From the NCBI RefSeq assembly GCF_001571245.1, contig NZ_BCTK01000006.1, positions 992,001 to 1,056,000 on the forward strand: DNA of 64,000 bases. The letters run 5' to 3'. The stretch's first letter is position 1, and each line of letters begins with the position of its first letter. Shown in pieces: positions 21,480 through 33,326 of this stretch. A program made the position numbers and the translations under genes. The notes under the pieces were generated by a model. That model saw only the letters and a list, made by a program, of their open reading frames with translations. It searched no databases and was not told the DNA's origin. This stretch comes from Achromobacter piechaudii NBRC 102461. Lineage in GTDB: Bacteria > Pseudomonadota > Gammaproteobacteria > Burkholderiales > Burkholderiaceae_B.

Positions 21480-22211
21480 CTACCAGGCCAGCAGTGCGCT
21501 GACCGCCGACACCAGCGCCAGGCCCGCCGTTTCCGTGCGCAGCACGCGCGGGCCGAAACGCACCGCCTGCACGCCCGCCTGGCGCGCCAGTTCCAATTCC
21601 TTGTCCGACCAGCCGCCTTCGGGACCCACCAACAACGTCAGCGCTGTCAGGCCGGGAGCGGCGCGCAGCTTGCCCGCCAGATCTTCACCGGCTTCCGGGT
21701 GGCAAAGCAGGCGCAGGCCCTCGGCGGGTTCGGCCAGCCAGTCGGCGAGGCTGCGGGGCGTATCCACTGCCATCAGGCGATTGCGGCCGCATTGCTCGGC
21801 GGCGGACTGCGCAATGCGCTGCCAGTGCGCCACGCGCTTGTCCAATCGTGGGCCGGACAATTGCAGCACGCTGCGTTGCGCGGCGATCGGGCTGACGCGT
21901 GACGCGCCCAGCTCTACTGCCTTTTCCACGACCCAGTCCATCTTGTCGCCGGAAGGCAGGCCCTGGACGAGCGTGATGCGTCCGGCCAGTTCGGCTTCAC
22001 GGGCGGAAAAATCGCCCAACTGGGCATAGCCGGCCTTGCCATCGACGTCCAGCACGGCCGGGTATTCGCCGCCCTGGCCGTTGAACAGCACGACGGATTC
22101 GCCCGCTTTCAGCCGCAGCACGCGCAGCGCGTGATGCGCCAATGCGTCAGGCAAGGCGATGCGGGTGCCGGCGGAAAGAGGGATGTCGCAAAAGAAGCGG
22201 GGGGCGGACAT
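21480..22211 (-). CDS. rsmE: 16S rRNA (uracil-1498-N3)-methyltransferase RsmE
   Basis: RsmE (243 aa) methylates U1498 of 16S rRNA. It has the N-terminal PUA-like domain (HHALRVLRLKAGESVVLFNGQGGEY) and the C-terminal SPOUT knot with LLVGPEGGWSDKEL and VRFGPRVLRTETAGLA. ATG 22211 (MSAPRFFCD) is chosen; the frame is open to 22349, but that stretch is a low-complexity tandem-repeat region. Confidence 0.95.
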   Translation of the reverse strand: MSAPRFFCDIPLSAGTRIALPDALAHHALRVLRLKAGESVVLFNGQGGEYPAVLDVDGKAGYAQLGDFSAREAELAGRITLVQGLPSGDKMDWVVEKAVELGASRVSPIAAQRSVLQLSGPRLDKRVAHWQRIAQSAAEQCGRNRLMAVDTPRSLADWLAEPAEGLRLLCHPEAGEDLAGKLRAAPGLTALTLLVGPEGGWSDKELELARQAGVQAVRFGPRVLRTETAGLALVSAVSALLAW

Positions 22212-22262
22212 GGGCGGAGCGAAAAGGAAGATGGGTAGGGGAGGCGGGTTGAAGAAGGCTGG

Positions 22263-22322
22263 CCGACGCAGCGGCGCCCGAGGCAGCGCCGCCTGATGCA
22301 GCGCCGCCCGAATCAGCGGAGC
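22263..22322. repeat. Four tandem 15-bp repeats overlapping a gene end
   Basis: Units at 22263-22277, 22278-22292, 22293-22307 and 22308-22322 share the consensus CCGANGCAGCGCCGC with one to four differences each. The last unit contains the stop codon of the upstream hypothetical gene (22313-22315). The array lies between that gene and rsmE. Confidence 0.6.
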
Positions 22323-22708
22323 GCGTAGCCTACCATCCTGGTCGCCCATTCAATGAAGGTGGGCGCGTTGGAAGCCAGGTTCAGGCCAAGCAGCGTCAGA
22401 AAGCCCACGGTCATTTTCTTGTCCAGCCGCTGGAACTGCGTGCGCAGATCAGCCAGGCTTTCATGCGTGGCGTAGCGCTTGAGTTCTTCGCGATGGGGAC
22501 GCTGGGCGAGCTGGTCTTGCAGCTCTCGTTGCAGGGCCTGCCGGGAAGCATCGATCTGCGCGTAGATCTTGGCGACGAGCTCGGCTTCGCCCTGGATCTG
22601 CGCGCGCTCAAGGGTTTGCGCGGCCAGCAGCGCGCGATCTTCGCCAATGGCATCGCGCAGGGCCATGAAGCCGGCAATCGGAAGGGTGACATTTAGCATA
22701 AGAGGCAT
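22313..22708 (-). CDS. Small coiled-coil membrane protein of unknown function
   Basis: A 131-aa protein with an N-terminal nonpolar segment, a long charged helix (about residues 30-95, rich in Gln/Glu/Arg) and a C-terminal hydrophobic segment KMTVGFLTLLGLNLASN. The layout resembles CCDC90/DUF1640-type coiled-coil anchors, but I would not assign it. ATG 22708 has GAGGA 10 bases upstream; ATG 22699 is the alternative. Confidence 0.65.
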   Translation of the reverse strand: MPLMLNVTLPIAGFMALRDAIGEDRALLAAQTLERAQIQGEAELVAKIYAQIDASRQALQRELQDQLAQRPHREELKRYATHESLADLRTQFQRLDKKMTVGFLTLLGLNLASNAPTFIEWATRMVGYALR

Positions 22709-22853
22709 GCTAGGCGAATCCTCGAACAATGGCAGCCCCCTATGCTGAATCTAGGACCCGTTTACTGCAATTGTGGGAACTACGCTGACAATCGCCCCCG
22801 AAACGCTTGTTTACATCGGGCTTAAGGCCGATGGCCTGAGGGAAATCCCCTGA

Positions 22854-22862
22854 TGCTAAAAT
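22854..22862 (+). promoter_or_regulatory. Candidate extended -10 for tkt
   Basis: TG-C-TAAAAT matches an extended -10 (5 of 6 in the hexamer) 73 bases before the tkt start. The -35 is poor. An imperfect dyad (22821-22840, CTTAAGGCC-GAT-GGCCTGAG) lies just upstream and could be a regulator site. Confidence 0.35.
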
Positions 22863-22934
22863 CGTCTGCTTCGCAACCCACTCAACTGGCCCCTATATCC
22901 TGCATGGGCGCGCCAGCTTCAAAGAGCCTTCCGA

Positions 22935-25996
<3,062 letters not shown>

Positions 25997-26014
25997 GCAA
26001 CACGGTCAGTCCAG

Positions 26015-26062
26015 AGGGGACGGATTTATTTTCCGCCGATGCGGAAAATGGGTTCGTCCCCT
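26015..26062 (+). other. 22-bp RNA hairpin between gap and pgk
   Basis: Bases 26015-26036 pair with 26041-26062 around a CGAT tetraloop. The outer 8 bp and the inner 9 bp are perfect Watson-Crick. The middle 5 pairs are G-U or A-U and hold only if the plus strand is transcribed; the opposite strand would have A-C mismatches. It starts 19 bases after the gap stop and has no T-run, so it looks like an mRNA processing or stability stem or a REP-like palindrome. Confidence 0.75.
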
Positions 26063-26089
26063 TTGTTCGCCCATCGAAGGAATTCATCT

Positions 26090-27286
26090 ATGTCCAAGGT
26101 CAATACCCTGTCCGCGCTGGCCAAGGCCGGCGCCCTATCCGGCAAGCGCGTGTTCATTCGTGCCGACTTGAACGTGCCGTTCGATGACGCCGGCCGCATT
26201 TCCGAAGACACCCGCATCCGCGCCTCGGTGCCCGGCATCCGCCTGGCGCTGGACGCCGGCGCGGCCGTCATGGTCACGTCCCACCTGGGCCGCCCGAAAG
26301 AGGGCGTGCTGACCGAGGCCGACTCGTTGGCCAAGGTTGGCCAGCGCCTGTCCGAATTGCTGGGCATGCCCGTGCAATTGGTGCGCGACTGGGTCGATGG
26401 CGTCCAGGTCGATCACGGCCAGGTCGTGCTGCTGGAAAACTGCCGCGTGAACGTCGGCGAAAAGAAGGACGACGAAGCGCTGGCCAAGAAGATGGCCGCG
26501 TTGTGCGACGTCTATGTCAACGACGCGTTCGGCACCGCCCACCGCGCCGAAGCCACCACGCACGGCATCGCGCGTTTCGCGCCCGTGGCCTGCGCCGGCC
26601 CCCTGCTGGAAGCCGAGCTGGACGCCCTGGGCCGTGCGCTGCACGAACCCAAGCGCCCGCTGGTCGCCATCGTGGGCGGCTCCAAGGTCTCGACCAAGCT
26701 GTCCATCCTGCAATCGCTGGCCGATAAGGTCGACCAGCTGGTGGTGGGCGGCGGCATCGCCAACACCTTCATGCTGGCCGCCGGCCTGTCCATCGGCAAG
26801 TCGCTGGCCGAGCCCGACCAGGTGGACCAGGCGCGCGCCGTGATCGACATCATGAAGCAGCGCGGCGCGGCCGTGCCGATCCCGGTTGACGTGGTCTGCG
26901 CGAAGTCGTTCGGCGCGGATGCCGAAGCCACCGTCAAGGCCGCTTCCGATGTGGCCGACGACGACATGATCCTGGACATCGGCCCGCAGACGGCGGCGCA
27001 GCTGGCTGAGATCCTGAAGAAGGCGGGCACCATCGTCTGGAACGGTCCGGTGGGCGTGTTCGAATTCGATCAATTCGCCAACGGCACCGAAGTGGTGGCG
27101 CGCGCCATCGCCGAATCGGACGGCTTCTCGATCGCGGGCGGCGGCGACACGCTGGCGGCCATCGCCAAGTACGGCATCGGCGAACAGGTCGGCTACATCT
27201 CGACGGGTGGCGGCGCGTTCCTGGAATTCCTGGAAGGCAAGACGCTGCCGGCCGTGGCCGTGCTGGAAGCACGCGCGGCCAAGTAA
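26090..27286 (+). CDS. pgk: Phosphoglycerate kinase
   Basis: Pgk (398 aa) makes ATP from 1,3-bisphosphoglycerate. Seen are [40 protein letters not shown], the hinge KVSTKLSIL and the nucleotide loop [20 protein letters not shown] 26090 gives [10 protein letters not shown] and has GAAGGA upstream; the longer frame from 26039 reads through the hairpin and is rejected. Last gene of tkt-gap-pgk, followed by a terminator. Confidence 0.98.
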   Translation: MSKVNTLSALAKAGALSGKRVFIRADLNVPFDDAGRISEDTRIRASVPGIRLALDAGAAVMVTSHLGRPKEGVLTEADSLAKVGQRLSELLGMPVQLVRDWVDGVQVDHGQVVLLENCRVNVGEKKDDEALAKKMAALCDVYVNDAFGTAHRAEATTHGIARFAPVACAGPLLEAELDALGRALHEPKRPLVAIVGGSKVSTKLSILQSLADKVDQLVVGGGIANTFMLAAGLSIGKSLAEPDQVDQARAVIDIMKQRGAAVPIPVDVVCAKSFGADAEATVKAASDVADDDMILDIGPQTAAQLAEILKKAGTIVWNGPVGVFEFDQFANGTEVVARAIAESDGFSIAGGGDTLAAIAKYGIGEQVGYISTGGGAFLEFLEGKTLPAVAVLEARAAK

Positions 27287-27348
27287 ACGAACAGGAGGGC
27301 GTGTGCGTCCTCCTTGCCATGGCGGCCGTACGCGCCATGCGCCATGCA

Positions 27349-27377
27349 AAAAGCGCCCTGGTCGGGCGCTTTTTTTT
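27349..27377. terminator. Rho-independent terminator after pgk
   Basis: AAAAGCGCCC (27349-27358) pairs with GGGCGCTTTT (27364-27373) across a 5-base loop, followed by more T on the plus strand and preceded by A. It serves pgk and, on the minus strand, the convergent Bug gene. Confidence 0.9.
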
Positions 27378-27395
27378 GGCAACCGTCGGCCGCGC

Positions 27396-28379
27396 TTATT
27401 CCATCTTGGCGCCCGAGATCTTCACGATCTCGGCGTAGCGTGCGATTTCGGATTGAATGAAGGCGGCAAATTGCTCCGGCGTCTGCCCAGCGGGCACCAG
27501 CGCACCCATGCTCTCCATGCGCTTTTTCACGTCGGCTTCGGCCACCACGGCGTTGACTTCCTTGTTCAGGCGCTGCACGACGTCGGGCGGGGTGCCGGCC
27601 GGGGCGACGATGCCGTACCAGGCCGATGCATACATCTTGGGCACGCCCGCTTCTTCGAACGTGGGCACGTTGGGCAGCGCCGGCAAGCGCTGGTGCGAAG
27701 CCACGGCCAGCGCGCGCAGCGCGCCCGCCTGAACCTGCGCCAGCGAGCCCGTGTCCAGCATCATGTCGACCTGTCCGGCCAACAGGTCCGACACGGCGGG
27801 GCCGCTGCCCTTGTACGGGATGTGCAGAACATCCGCGCCGGTCAGGTGCTTGAACATCGCACCGGCCAGATGTTGCGACGAGCCGACGCCGCCCGAACCA
27901 TAGTTCAGCTTGCCGGGCTCGGCCTTGGCGGCCGCGACCAGGTCCGCCACCGACTTGAAGGGTGACTGCTTGGGCACTTCCAGGATGTTCGGAATCTCGG
28001 CCACGAAGGCGACAGGCGCGAAGTCCTTCGTCGCATCGAAACCCAGGCGCGAATACAGGTGCGGGTTGGCGGCGTTGGTGGAACTGGTGGCCATCAGCAG
28101 CGTGTAGCCGTCGGCCTTTTCGCGCACGAACGACGCGGTGCCGATATTGCCGCCCGCGCCAGCCTTGTTGTCCACGATCACCGTCTGACCCAGCCGATCC
28201 GTCAGGCGCTGCGCCAACAGGCGGGCCAGCGAATCGGTCGCGCCACCGGGCGGCCATGGCACGACCAGCTTGATCGGGCGCTCGGGGTAGGTCTGCGCGT
28301 ATGCGGCGGGGGCGATGCCGATGGCGAGTGCGGACAGGACGAGGGCGCGACTGGCGCGCCGCAGGAAGGCGTAGGACAT
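27396..28379 (-). CDS. Bug/TctC-family periplasmic solute-binding protein
   Basis: A 327-aa receptor of the Bug family, the binding proteins of tripartite tricarboxylate transporters that are greatly expanded in Bordetella and Achromobacter. Signal peptide residues 1-28 (AAYA cleavage) are followed by the family hallmarks YPERPIKLVVPWPPGGATD, VDNKAGAGGNIGT and LNYGSGGVGSSQHL. The ligand cannot be predicted. AGGAGA lies 6 bases before ATG 28379. It stands alone without tctA/tctB, as many Bug genes do. Confidence 0.93.
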   Translation of the reverse strand: MSYAFLRRASRALVLSALAIGIAPAAYAQTYPERPIKLVVPWPPGGATDSLARLLAQRLTDRLGQTVIVDNKAGAGGNIGTASFVREKADGYTLLMATSSTNAANPHLYSRLGFDATKDFAPVAFVAEIPNILEVPKQSPFKSVADLVAAAKAEPGKLNYGSGGVGSSQHLAGAMFKHLTGADVLHIPYKGSGPAVSDLLAGQVDMMLDTGSLAQVQAGALRALAVASHQRLPALPNVPTFEEAGVPKMYASAWYGIVAPAGTPPDVVQRLNKEVNAVVAEADVKKRMESMGALVPAGQTPEQFAAFIQSEIARYAEIVKISGAKME

Positions 28380-28534
28380 GGAGTCTCCTGAAATGCCGGC
28401 CTTGTGAATCCGCGTCGTCGGGCGAGGCGGAGGGCCGTGTCGATGTGCAAGGGCGCGGCGTAAGGCCGCTTTCTTATGCGGGGCACTCTACGCAATTCCG
28501 CATTTCGATAAAAGAGATAAAAATGCAACGATCA

Positions 28535-28553
28535 TCATTCCCTGAAGGAATGA
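28535..28553. promoter_or_regulatory. Palindromic operator-like site
   Basis: TCATTCC (28535-28541) and GGAATGA (28547-28553) form a perfect 7-5-7 dyad, loosely extended by ATGCA (28523-28527) and TGCAT (28558-28562). It lies in the 308-base gap between the divergent Bug and SulP genes; no regulator gene is adjacent. The rest of that gap is AT-richer and probably holds both promoters, but I see no gene in it. Confidence 0.45.
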
Positions 28554-28687
28554 AATGTGCATCGACTTTGATCTTGAACGGTTCCGCACGCCGCGCCTTG
28601 GTGTAGGCTGAACGCTACATGCGTTCCTGCATATGTTCCCCATGTGTCCGGTTACGCAACTTCTACGATCAGGTCGATTGCAGCATC

Positions 28688-30376
28688 ATGAACCTTCGCT
28701 TTTTCCCCGGCCTGAACAACTTCCGAGGCATTACCCGGGAGTCGGCGCAGCGCGACGTCCTGGCCGGCCTGAGCGTGGCCGCCGTCGGCTTGCCGGTCGG
28801 CCTGGCCTACGCCGCGATGATGGGCGTGCCGCCCGTCGCCGGCCTGTGGGCCGCGATTGCCGGTATGCTGGGCTACGCCGTCTTCGGATCTTCTCGCACG
28901 CTCATCGTGGGGCCGGACACGGCTACCTGCACGCTGATCGCCGCCACCTTGACCGGCATGGCGCTGACCTCGCCCGAGGACCGGCTGGTGGCCGCCACCG
29001 GCATTGCGCTGACCGTAGGGGTGGGATGCCTGATCGCCCGCCTGCTGCGGTTGGGGGTGTTGGCCAACCTGCTGTCGCGCCCCGTCCTCATCGGCTACAT
29101 GGCGGGCGTGGCGGTGACGCTGGCGCTGTCCCAACTGAGCGGCCTGACGGGCGTGGGATTGCGCAACGCCGGCCTCGTGCATCCGTTCCTGGAACTGTCG
29201 CGCCGCATCCAGGAAATTCAGATTCCAACGCTTTGCCTGGGTCTGGCCTCGTGCCTGCTGCTGGTGGGCGTCAAGCGGTGGCGGCCGGCATGGCCCGGTC
29301 CCATCCTGCTGGTCGTGGGCGGATGCCTGCTGTCGTGGATCTTCGATTTTCCCAGCCTGGGCATTGCGGTGGTGGGCGAGGTGCCGGCCGGCTTGCCGGG
29401 CATCAGCCTGCCCGTGCGCCTGGAAGGCGTGGACAGCATGTTGCTGGGCGCGGCGGGCGTGCTGGTGGTCAGCTTTTCCAGCGGCATCGTCACCGCGCGC
29501 AGCTTTGCGGCGCGCACGGGCGAACATGTGGACCCCAATCGGGAACTGGTCGGCTTCGGCGCGGCCAACGTGGCGGCGGGGTTGTTCCAGGGCTTTGTGG
29601 TGACGGGCGCGGATTCGCGCACGGCCGTGGGCCTGGTGTCGGGGGGCTCGTCGCCCCTGGTCAGCGTCACCGCGGCGCTGGCCTTGGCGATCGTGGTGGG
29701 CCTGTTGAGCGCGCCGCTGTATTGGTTGCCGCAGGCGGTGCTGTCGGCCATCTTGCTGCTGGCCGCCGTGAACCTGTTCGACCTCAAGGCCTTCTTGCGG
29801 CTGGCGCGCATTTCCCGCATTGAATTGGCGTTCGGCATCCTGGCTGCCGTGGGCGTGGTGGGCTTTGGCGTGTTGCAGGGCGTGGCGGTGTCGGTGGGCG
29901 CAACCCTGCTGTACGCGATGTACGTGTCGGGCAACCCGCGCGACGCGCTGCTGGGCCGACTGCCCGGCGAGACGGTGCTGGGCAAGCTGCACTTGAATCC
30001 CGACGCGCAACCGGTGCCGGGGATGGTGATCTGGCTGTTCGAATCGTCGGTGTGGTTCTTCAACGCCGACACCTTCCGCCGGCGCGCGCGCGAAGTCATG
30101 AATAACGCGGGCGACGTGCAGTGGTTTTTGCTGGACGCCGAAGCCATGACGCAGGCCGATGCCGACGCTGTGGAAGCGCTGTATGAGTTGAAGCGCGAAT
30201 TGGACGCCCGCAACATCACGTTGCTGGTCGCGGGCGGCCATGGGCAGTTCCGCATGGCGCTGGAGCGCTCGGGGCTGGTCAAGAAGATCGGCCAGGACAA
30301 GATCTTCGGCAGCCCCGAGCAGGCGGTGGTCGCGGTGGAGCGCTGGCGCCAGGGTGCGCCGGAGACGCTGGGCTGA
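28688..30376 (+). CDS. SulP-family inorganic anion transporter with STAS domain
   Basis: A 562-aa SulP permease. The N-terminal part has about a dozen hydrophobic helices, beginning with DVLAGLSVAAVGLPVGLAYA and the SulP-like PPVAGLWAA and GPDTATC stretches. The C-terminal cytoplasmic STAS domain (about 440-555) includes WFLLDAEAMTQADADAVEALYEL. Substrates in the family are sulfate, bicarbonate or dicarboxylates; which applies here is open. ATG 28688 (MNLRFFPGL) fits the family better than the upstream in-frame ATG 28619. It converges on fabI with 4 bases between stops. Confidence 0.92.
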   Translation: MNLRFFPGLNNFRGITRESAQRDVLAGLSVAAVGLPVGLAYAAMMGVPPVAGLWAAIAGMLGYAVFGSSRTLIVGPDTATCTLIAATLTGMALTSPEDRLVAATGIALTVGVGCLIARLLRLGVLANLLSRPVLIGYMAGVAVTLALSQLSGLTGVGLRNAGLVHPFLELSRRIQEIQIPTLCLGLASCLLLVGVKRWRPAWPGPILLVVGGCLLSWIFDFPSLGIAVVGEVPAGLPGISLPVRLEGVDSMLLGAAGVLVVSFSSGIVTARSFAARTGEHVDPNRELVGFGAANVAAGLFQGFVVTGADSRTAVGLVSGGSSPLVSVTAALALAIVVGLLSAPLYWLPQAVLSAILLLAAVNLFDLKAFLRLARISRIELAFGILAAVGVVGFGVLQGVAVSVGATLLYAMYVSGNPRDALLGRLPGETVLGKLHLNPDAQPVPGMVIWLFESSVWFFNADTFRRRAREVMNNAGDVQWFLLDAEAMTQADADAVEALYELKRELDARNITLLVAGGHGQFRMALERSGLVKKIGQDKIFGSPEQAVVAVERWRQGAPETLG

Positions 30377-30380
30377 ACGG

Positions 30381-31169
30381 CTAATCGATGATGTGATAGC
30401 CGCCGTCGATGTACAGCGTCTGCCCGGTCATGAGCCGCGCGGCGTCGGTCGCCAGCCACGCGGTGGCTTCGCCCACATCGTCGATCGACACGAGGCTGCG
30501 CGCCGGCGCCTTGGATTGGGCGCGGTCCAGCAGAGCGTCGAATTCCGCAATGCCCGAAGCGGCGCGCGTTTTCAAGGGCCCCGGCGAAATGGCATGCACG
30601 CGGATGCCTTGCGGGCCCAGCTCGGCGGCCAGATAGCGCGTGGCCGATTCCAGCGCAGCCTTGACCGGCCCCATCATGTTGTAGTGCTCGACCACCATCT
30701 GCGAGCCGTAGTAGCTCATGCAGAAAAGCGCGCCGCCGCGCGCCATGAGCGGTTCGGCCAGCTTGGCCATGCGGATGAATGACCAGCACGAAACATCCAT
30801 CGCTTGCAGGAAACCATCGCGTGAACAGTCGGTGACGCGGCCATGCAGGTCGGCGCGTGGCGCGAAGGCGATGGAGTGCAGCACGAAGTCCAGCTGCCCC
30901 CATTCCGCCGTGATGCGGTCGAACACGGCTTCCAGTTCGCCTTCGTTCAGCAGGTTCAGTGGCATCAGCATGGCCGCGTCCACCTGATGCGCAAGCGGCT
31001 TCACATGGGCCAGCGCCTTGTCGTTCAGGTAGGTCACCGCCAGTTCGGCGCCCATGGCGCGAAACGCCTTGGCGCAACCCCACGCGATGGAATCAGCATT
31101 GGCGATGCCGGTGACCAGGCCGCGCTTGCCGGCCAGCGGCAAGGCCGCATTGAAGGTGGGCCCGTTCAT
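30381..31169 (-). CDS. fabI: Enoyl-[acyl-carrier-protein] reductase FabI
   Basis: A FabI-type SDR (262 aa) reducing the enoyl-ACP double bond in fatty-acid elongation. Seen are LVTGIANADSIAWG (the atypical FabI NADH loop), LHSIAFAPR, and the catalytic Y-x6-K (Tyr163, Lys170 in YNMMGPVK). The start overlaps the ackA stop by 4 bases, making it the last gene of DUF3141-pta-ackA-fabI. An operonic FabI outside the fab cluster is likely a paralog, and may act on other acyl chains. Confidence 0.92.
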   Translation of the reverse strand: MNGPTFNAALPLAGKRGLVTGIANADSIAWGCAKAFRAMGAELAVTYLNDKALAHVKPLAHQVDAAMLMPLNLLNEGELEAVFDRITAEWGQLDFVLHSIAFAPRADLHGRVTDCSRDGFLQAMDVSCWSFIRMAKLAEPLMARGGALFCMSYYGSQMVVEHYNMMGPVKAALESATRYLAAELGPQGIRVHAISPGPLKTRAASGIAEFDALLDRAQSKAPARSLVSIDDVGEATAWLATDAARLMTGQTLYIDGGYHIID

Positions 31170-32350
31170 CGTTGACGCACCAGGGCAAGCGTGTGCTGCG
31201 CGATGATCAGCTCTTCGTTCGTGCGCACCACATACACGCCGATGCGGCTGTCCTCGGTGGAGATACGCGGGCCTTGATGGGCGTTGCGTTCGGGGTCCAG
31301 CTTGATGCCCAGCCAGCCCCAATGGTCGACGATCATCTGGCGGATCTGCGGTGAGTTCTCACCCACGCCGGCCGTGAACACAATGGCGTCGATGCCATTC
31401 ATCGCGCAGCCCATGCCGATCATGCCCTCGGCGACGCGCCACGCGAAATACTTCAGCGCCAGCTTGGCCGAGGGCGCATCGCTGGCCAGCAGTTCGCGCA
31501 TGTCGTTGCTGATGCCGGACAGGCCCTTCATGCCGCAGTCGTGATAGAGCAGGTGTTCGATCTGGTCGTGGTCCATGCCGCGTTCCATCATCCACAACAC
31601 CACGCCTGCGTCCAGCCGGCCGGGCCGCGTGCCCATCGGCAAACCTTCCAGCGCGGTGAAGCCCATGGTGCTGTCCACGCTCTTGCCTTCGTGCATGGCG
31701 CAGGCCGACACGCCTGAACCCAGGTGCGCGGCGATGATCTTTCCCATCGCCAGATCGGGCAGCGCCTGCTTTAAGCGCTGCGCGATGTATTCATAGGACA
31801 GGCCGTGAAAGCCATAGCGGCGCACCCCTTCCTGATACAGCGATTCGGGCAAGGCGTAGCGGTCGGCGACGTCGGAATGGCTGCGATGAAACGCCGTGTC
31901 GAAGCACGCCACTTGCGGTATCCAGGGGCGACGATCGCGGATGACGCGGATGGGCGCCAGGTTGTTGGGCTGGTGCAGCGGCGCCAGCGGCGTGAACGTG
32001 TCCAGCCGGGCGAGTACGTCGTCGTCGATCAGCACGGGTTCGGACAGGTCCGGCCCGCCATGCACGACGCGGTGGCCCACCGCCAGTGGCGCACCGCCCA
32101 GATGGCCGCTGAGCCAGGTGCCCACCACTTCTTGCGCGTTGGGGACGTCGGGCGCGTGGCTGGGGGCGATGTCGCGTTCCAGCAGCGTCTGCCCGGCCGC
32201 ATCGCGCACGCGCAGCCGGGGGTGCGAAGTGCCGATGCCTTCCAGCTGGCCACCCAGTCGCGGCGCCAGCTCTTGCTTGTCGTCGATGTCGTAAAGGTAG
32301 AACTTGATGCTGGAACTGCCGGCATTGATGACGAGGATGGTGTCGCTCAT
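31166..32350 (-). CDS. ackA: Acetate kinase
   Basis: AckA (394 aa) interconverts acetyl phosphate + ADP and acetate + ATP. The ASKHA signatures are clear: ILVINAGSSSIKF at the start, VGHRVVHGGPD, CFDTAFHRS, IAAHLGSGVSACAM, DSTMGFTALEGLPMGTRPG and VFTAGVGENS. It is 31 bases downstream of the phosphate acetyltransferase gene and overlaps fabI by 4 bases, so the Pta-AckA pathway is encoded as a unit. Confidence 0.96.
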   Translation of the reverse strand: MSDTILVINAGSSSIKFYLYDIDDKQELAPRLGGQLEGIGTSHPRLRVRDAAGQTLLERDIAPSHAPDVPNAQEVVGTWLSGHLGGAPLAVGHRVVHGGPDLSEPVLIDDDVLARLDTFTPLAPLHQPNNLAPIRVIRDRRPWIPQVACFDTAFHRSHSDVADRYALPESLYQEGVRRYGFHGLSYEYIAQRLKQALPDLAMGKIIAAHLGSGVSACAMHEGKSVDSTMGFTALEGLPMGTRPGRLDAGVVLWMMERGMDHDQIEHLLYHDCGMKGLSGISNDMRELLASDAPSAKLALKYFAWRVAEGMIGMGCAMNGIDAIVFTAGVGENSPQIRQMIVDHWGWLGIKLDPERNAHQGPRISTEDSRIGVYVVRTNEELIIAQHTLALVRQR

Positions 32351-32381
32351 GGCTCAGATTCCGGACGCGCGGTGGATGGGA

Positions 32382-33326
32382 TCAGGTCAGCGGGCGGGCC
32401 GCCAGCTCGCTCAGGTGGTGCGCGTAGATGGCCGCCACCGCGCACGAGGCCAGCCGCGAACGCGGACTGTCGGCGCGGCTGGTCAGGATGATGGGCACGC
32501 GTGCGCCCAGCACGATGCCGGCGGCTTCGGCGTTGGCCAGGAAGGTCAGGTTCTTGGCCAGCATGTTGCCCGCTTCCAGGTCGGGCACCACCAGCACCTG
32601 CGCCACGCCCGCGACGGGGGAACGGATGCCCTTGATGCGCGCGGCGTCCGGGCTGATCGCATTGTCTAGCGCCAGGGGGCCATCGAGCAGCCCGCCCGAG
32701 ATCTGGCCCCGGTCGGCCATCTTGCACAGCGCCGCCGCTTCGATCGTGCTGGGAATATTGGGCGTGACCTGCTCGACCGCCGACAGGATCGCCACGCGGG
32801 GTTCGCCCAGGCCCAGGCCGTGATGCAGATCGATCACGTTGCGGATGATGTCTGCCTTGGTTTCCAGGTCGGGAAAGATGTTGATGGCCGCGTCGGTGAT
32901 GAACAGCGGGCCGGCATAGGTGGGCACTTCCATGATGAACACATGGCTGATGCGCCGGCCGCTGCGCAGCCCGGTCGTGCGTGCGACCACTTCATGCATC
33001 AGCTCGTCGGTGTGCAGGCTGCCTTTCATCAGCAGCGTGGCTTCGCCGTTGCGCACTAGCGCCACGGCCGTTTCGGCGGCGGCGTGGCTGTGCGGCGTAT
33101 CGACGATGCGGGCATCGCCCAGATTCAGCTTGAACTGGGCCGCCGTATCGCGGATCTTTTTTTCCGGTCCGACAAGAATCGGGTGCAACAGGCCCAGGTC
33201 GCGCGCCTCCAGCGCGGCGGACAAGGACGGTTCGTCGCAGGGATGGGCGATCGCGCAGTAGGCAGGTTCCAGCGTTTGCGCGCGGGCGATCAGCGTGTCG
33301 TAGTGCGTCGAGGTCGGCAGTGTCAT
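32382..33326 (-). CDS. pta: Phosphate acetyl/butyryltransferase
   Basis: A 314-aa short-form phosphotransacylase (no N-terminal regulatory domain) that makes acetyl phosphate from acetyl-CoA. Family blocks include LLMKGSLHTDELM, SHVFIMEVPTYAGPLFITDAAINIFP and GGLLDGPLALDNAIS. This last pattern is closest to the phosphate acetyl/butyryl group, so the acyl chain need not be acetyl. Its ATG (33326) overlaps the DUF3141 stop by 4 bases. Confidence 0.92.
   Translation of the reverse strand: MTLPTSTHYDTLIARAQTLEPAYCAIAHPCDEPSLSAALEARDLGLLHPILVGPEKKIRDTAAQFKLNLGDARIVDTPHSHAAAETAVALVRNGEATLLMKGSLHTDELMHEVVARTTGLRSGRRISHVFIMEVPTYAGPLFITDAAINIFPDLETKADIIRNVIDLHHGLGLGEPRVAILSAVEQVTPNIPSTIEAAALCKMADRGQISGGLLDGPLALDNAISPDAARIKGIRSPVAGVAQVLVVPDLEAGNMLAKNLTFLANAEAAGIVLGARVPIILTSRADSPRSRLASCAVAAIYAHHLSELAARPLT

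Noticed and set aside
28652-31083. Two long minus-strand frames opposite the SulP transporter (one running into the fabI region)
   Set aside because: Gln/His- and Thr/Pro-rich translations with no domain; one even runs through fabI in another frame.
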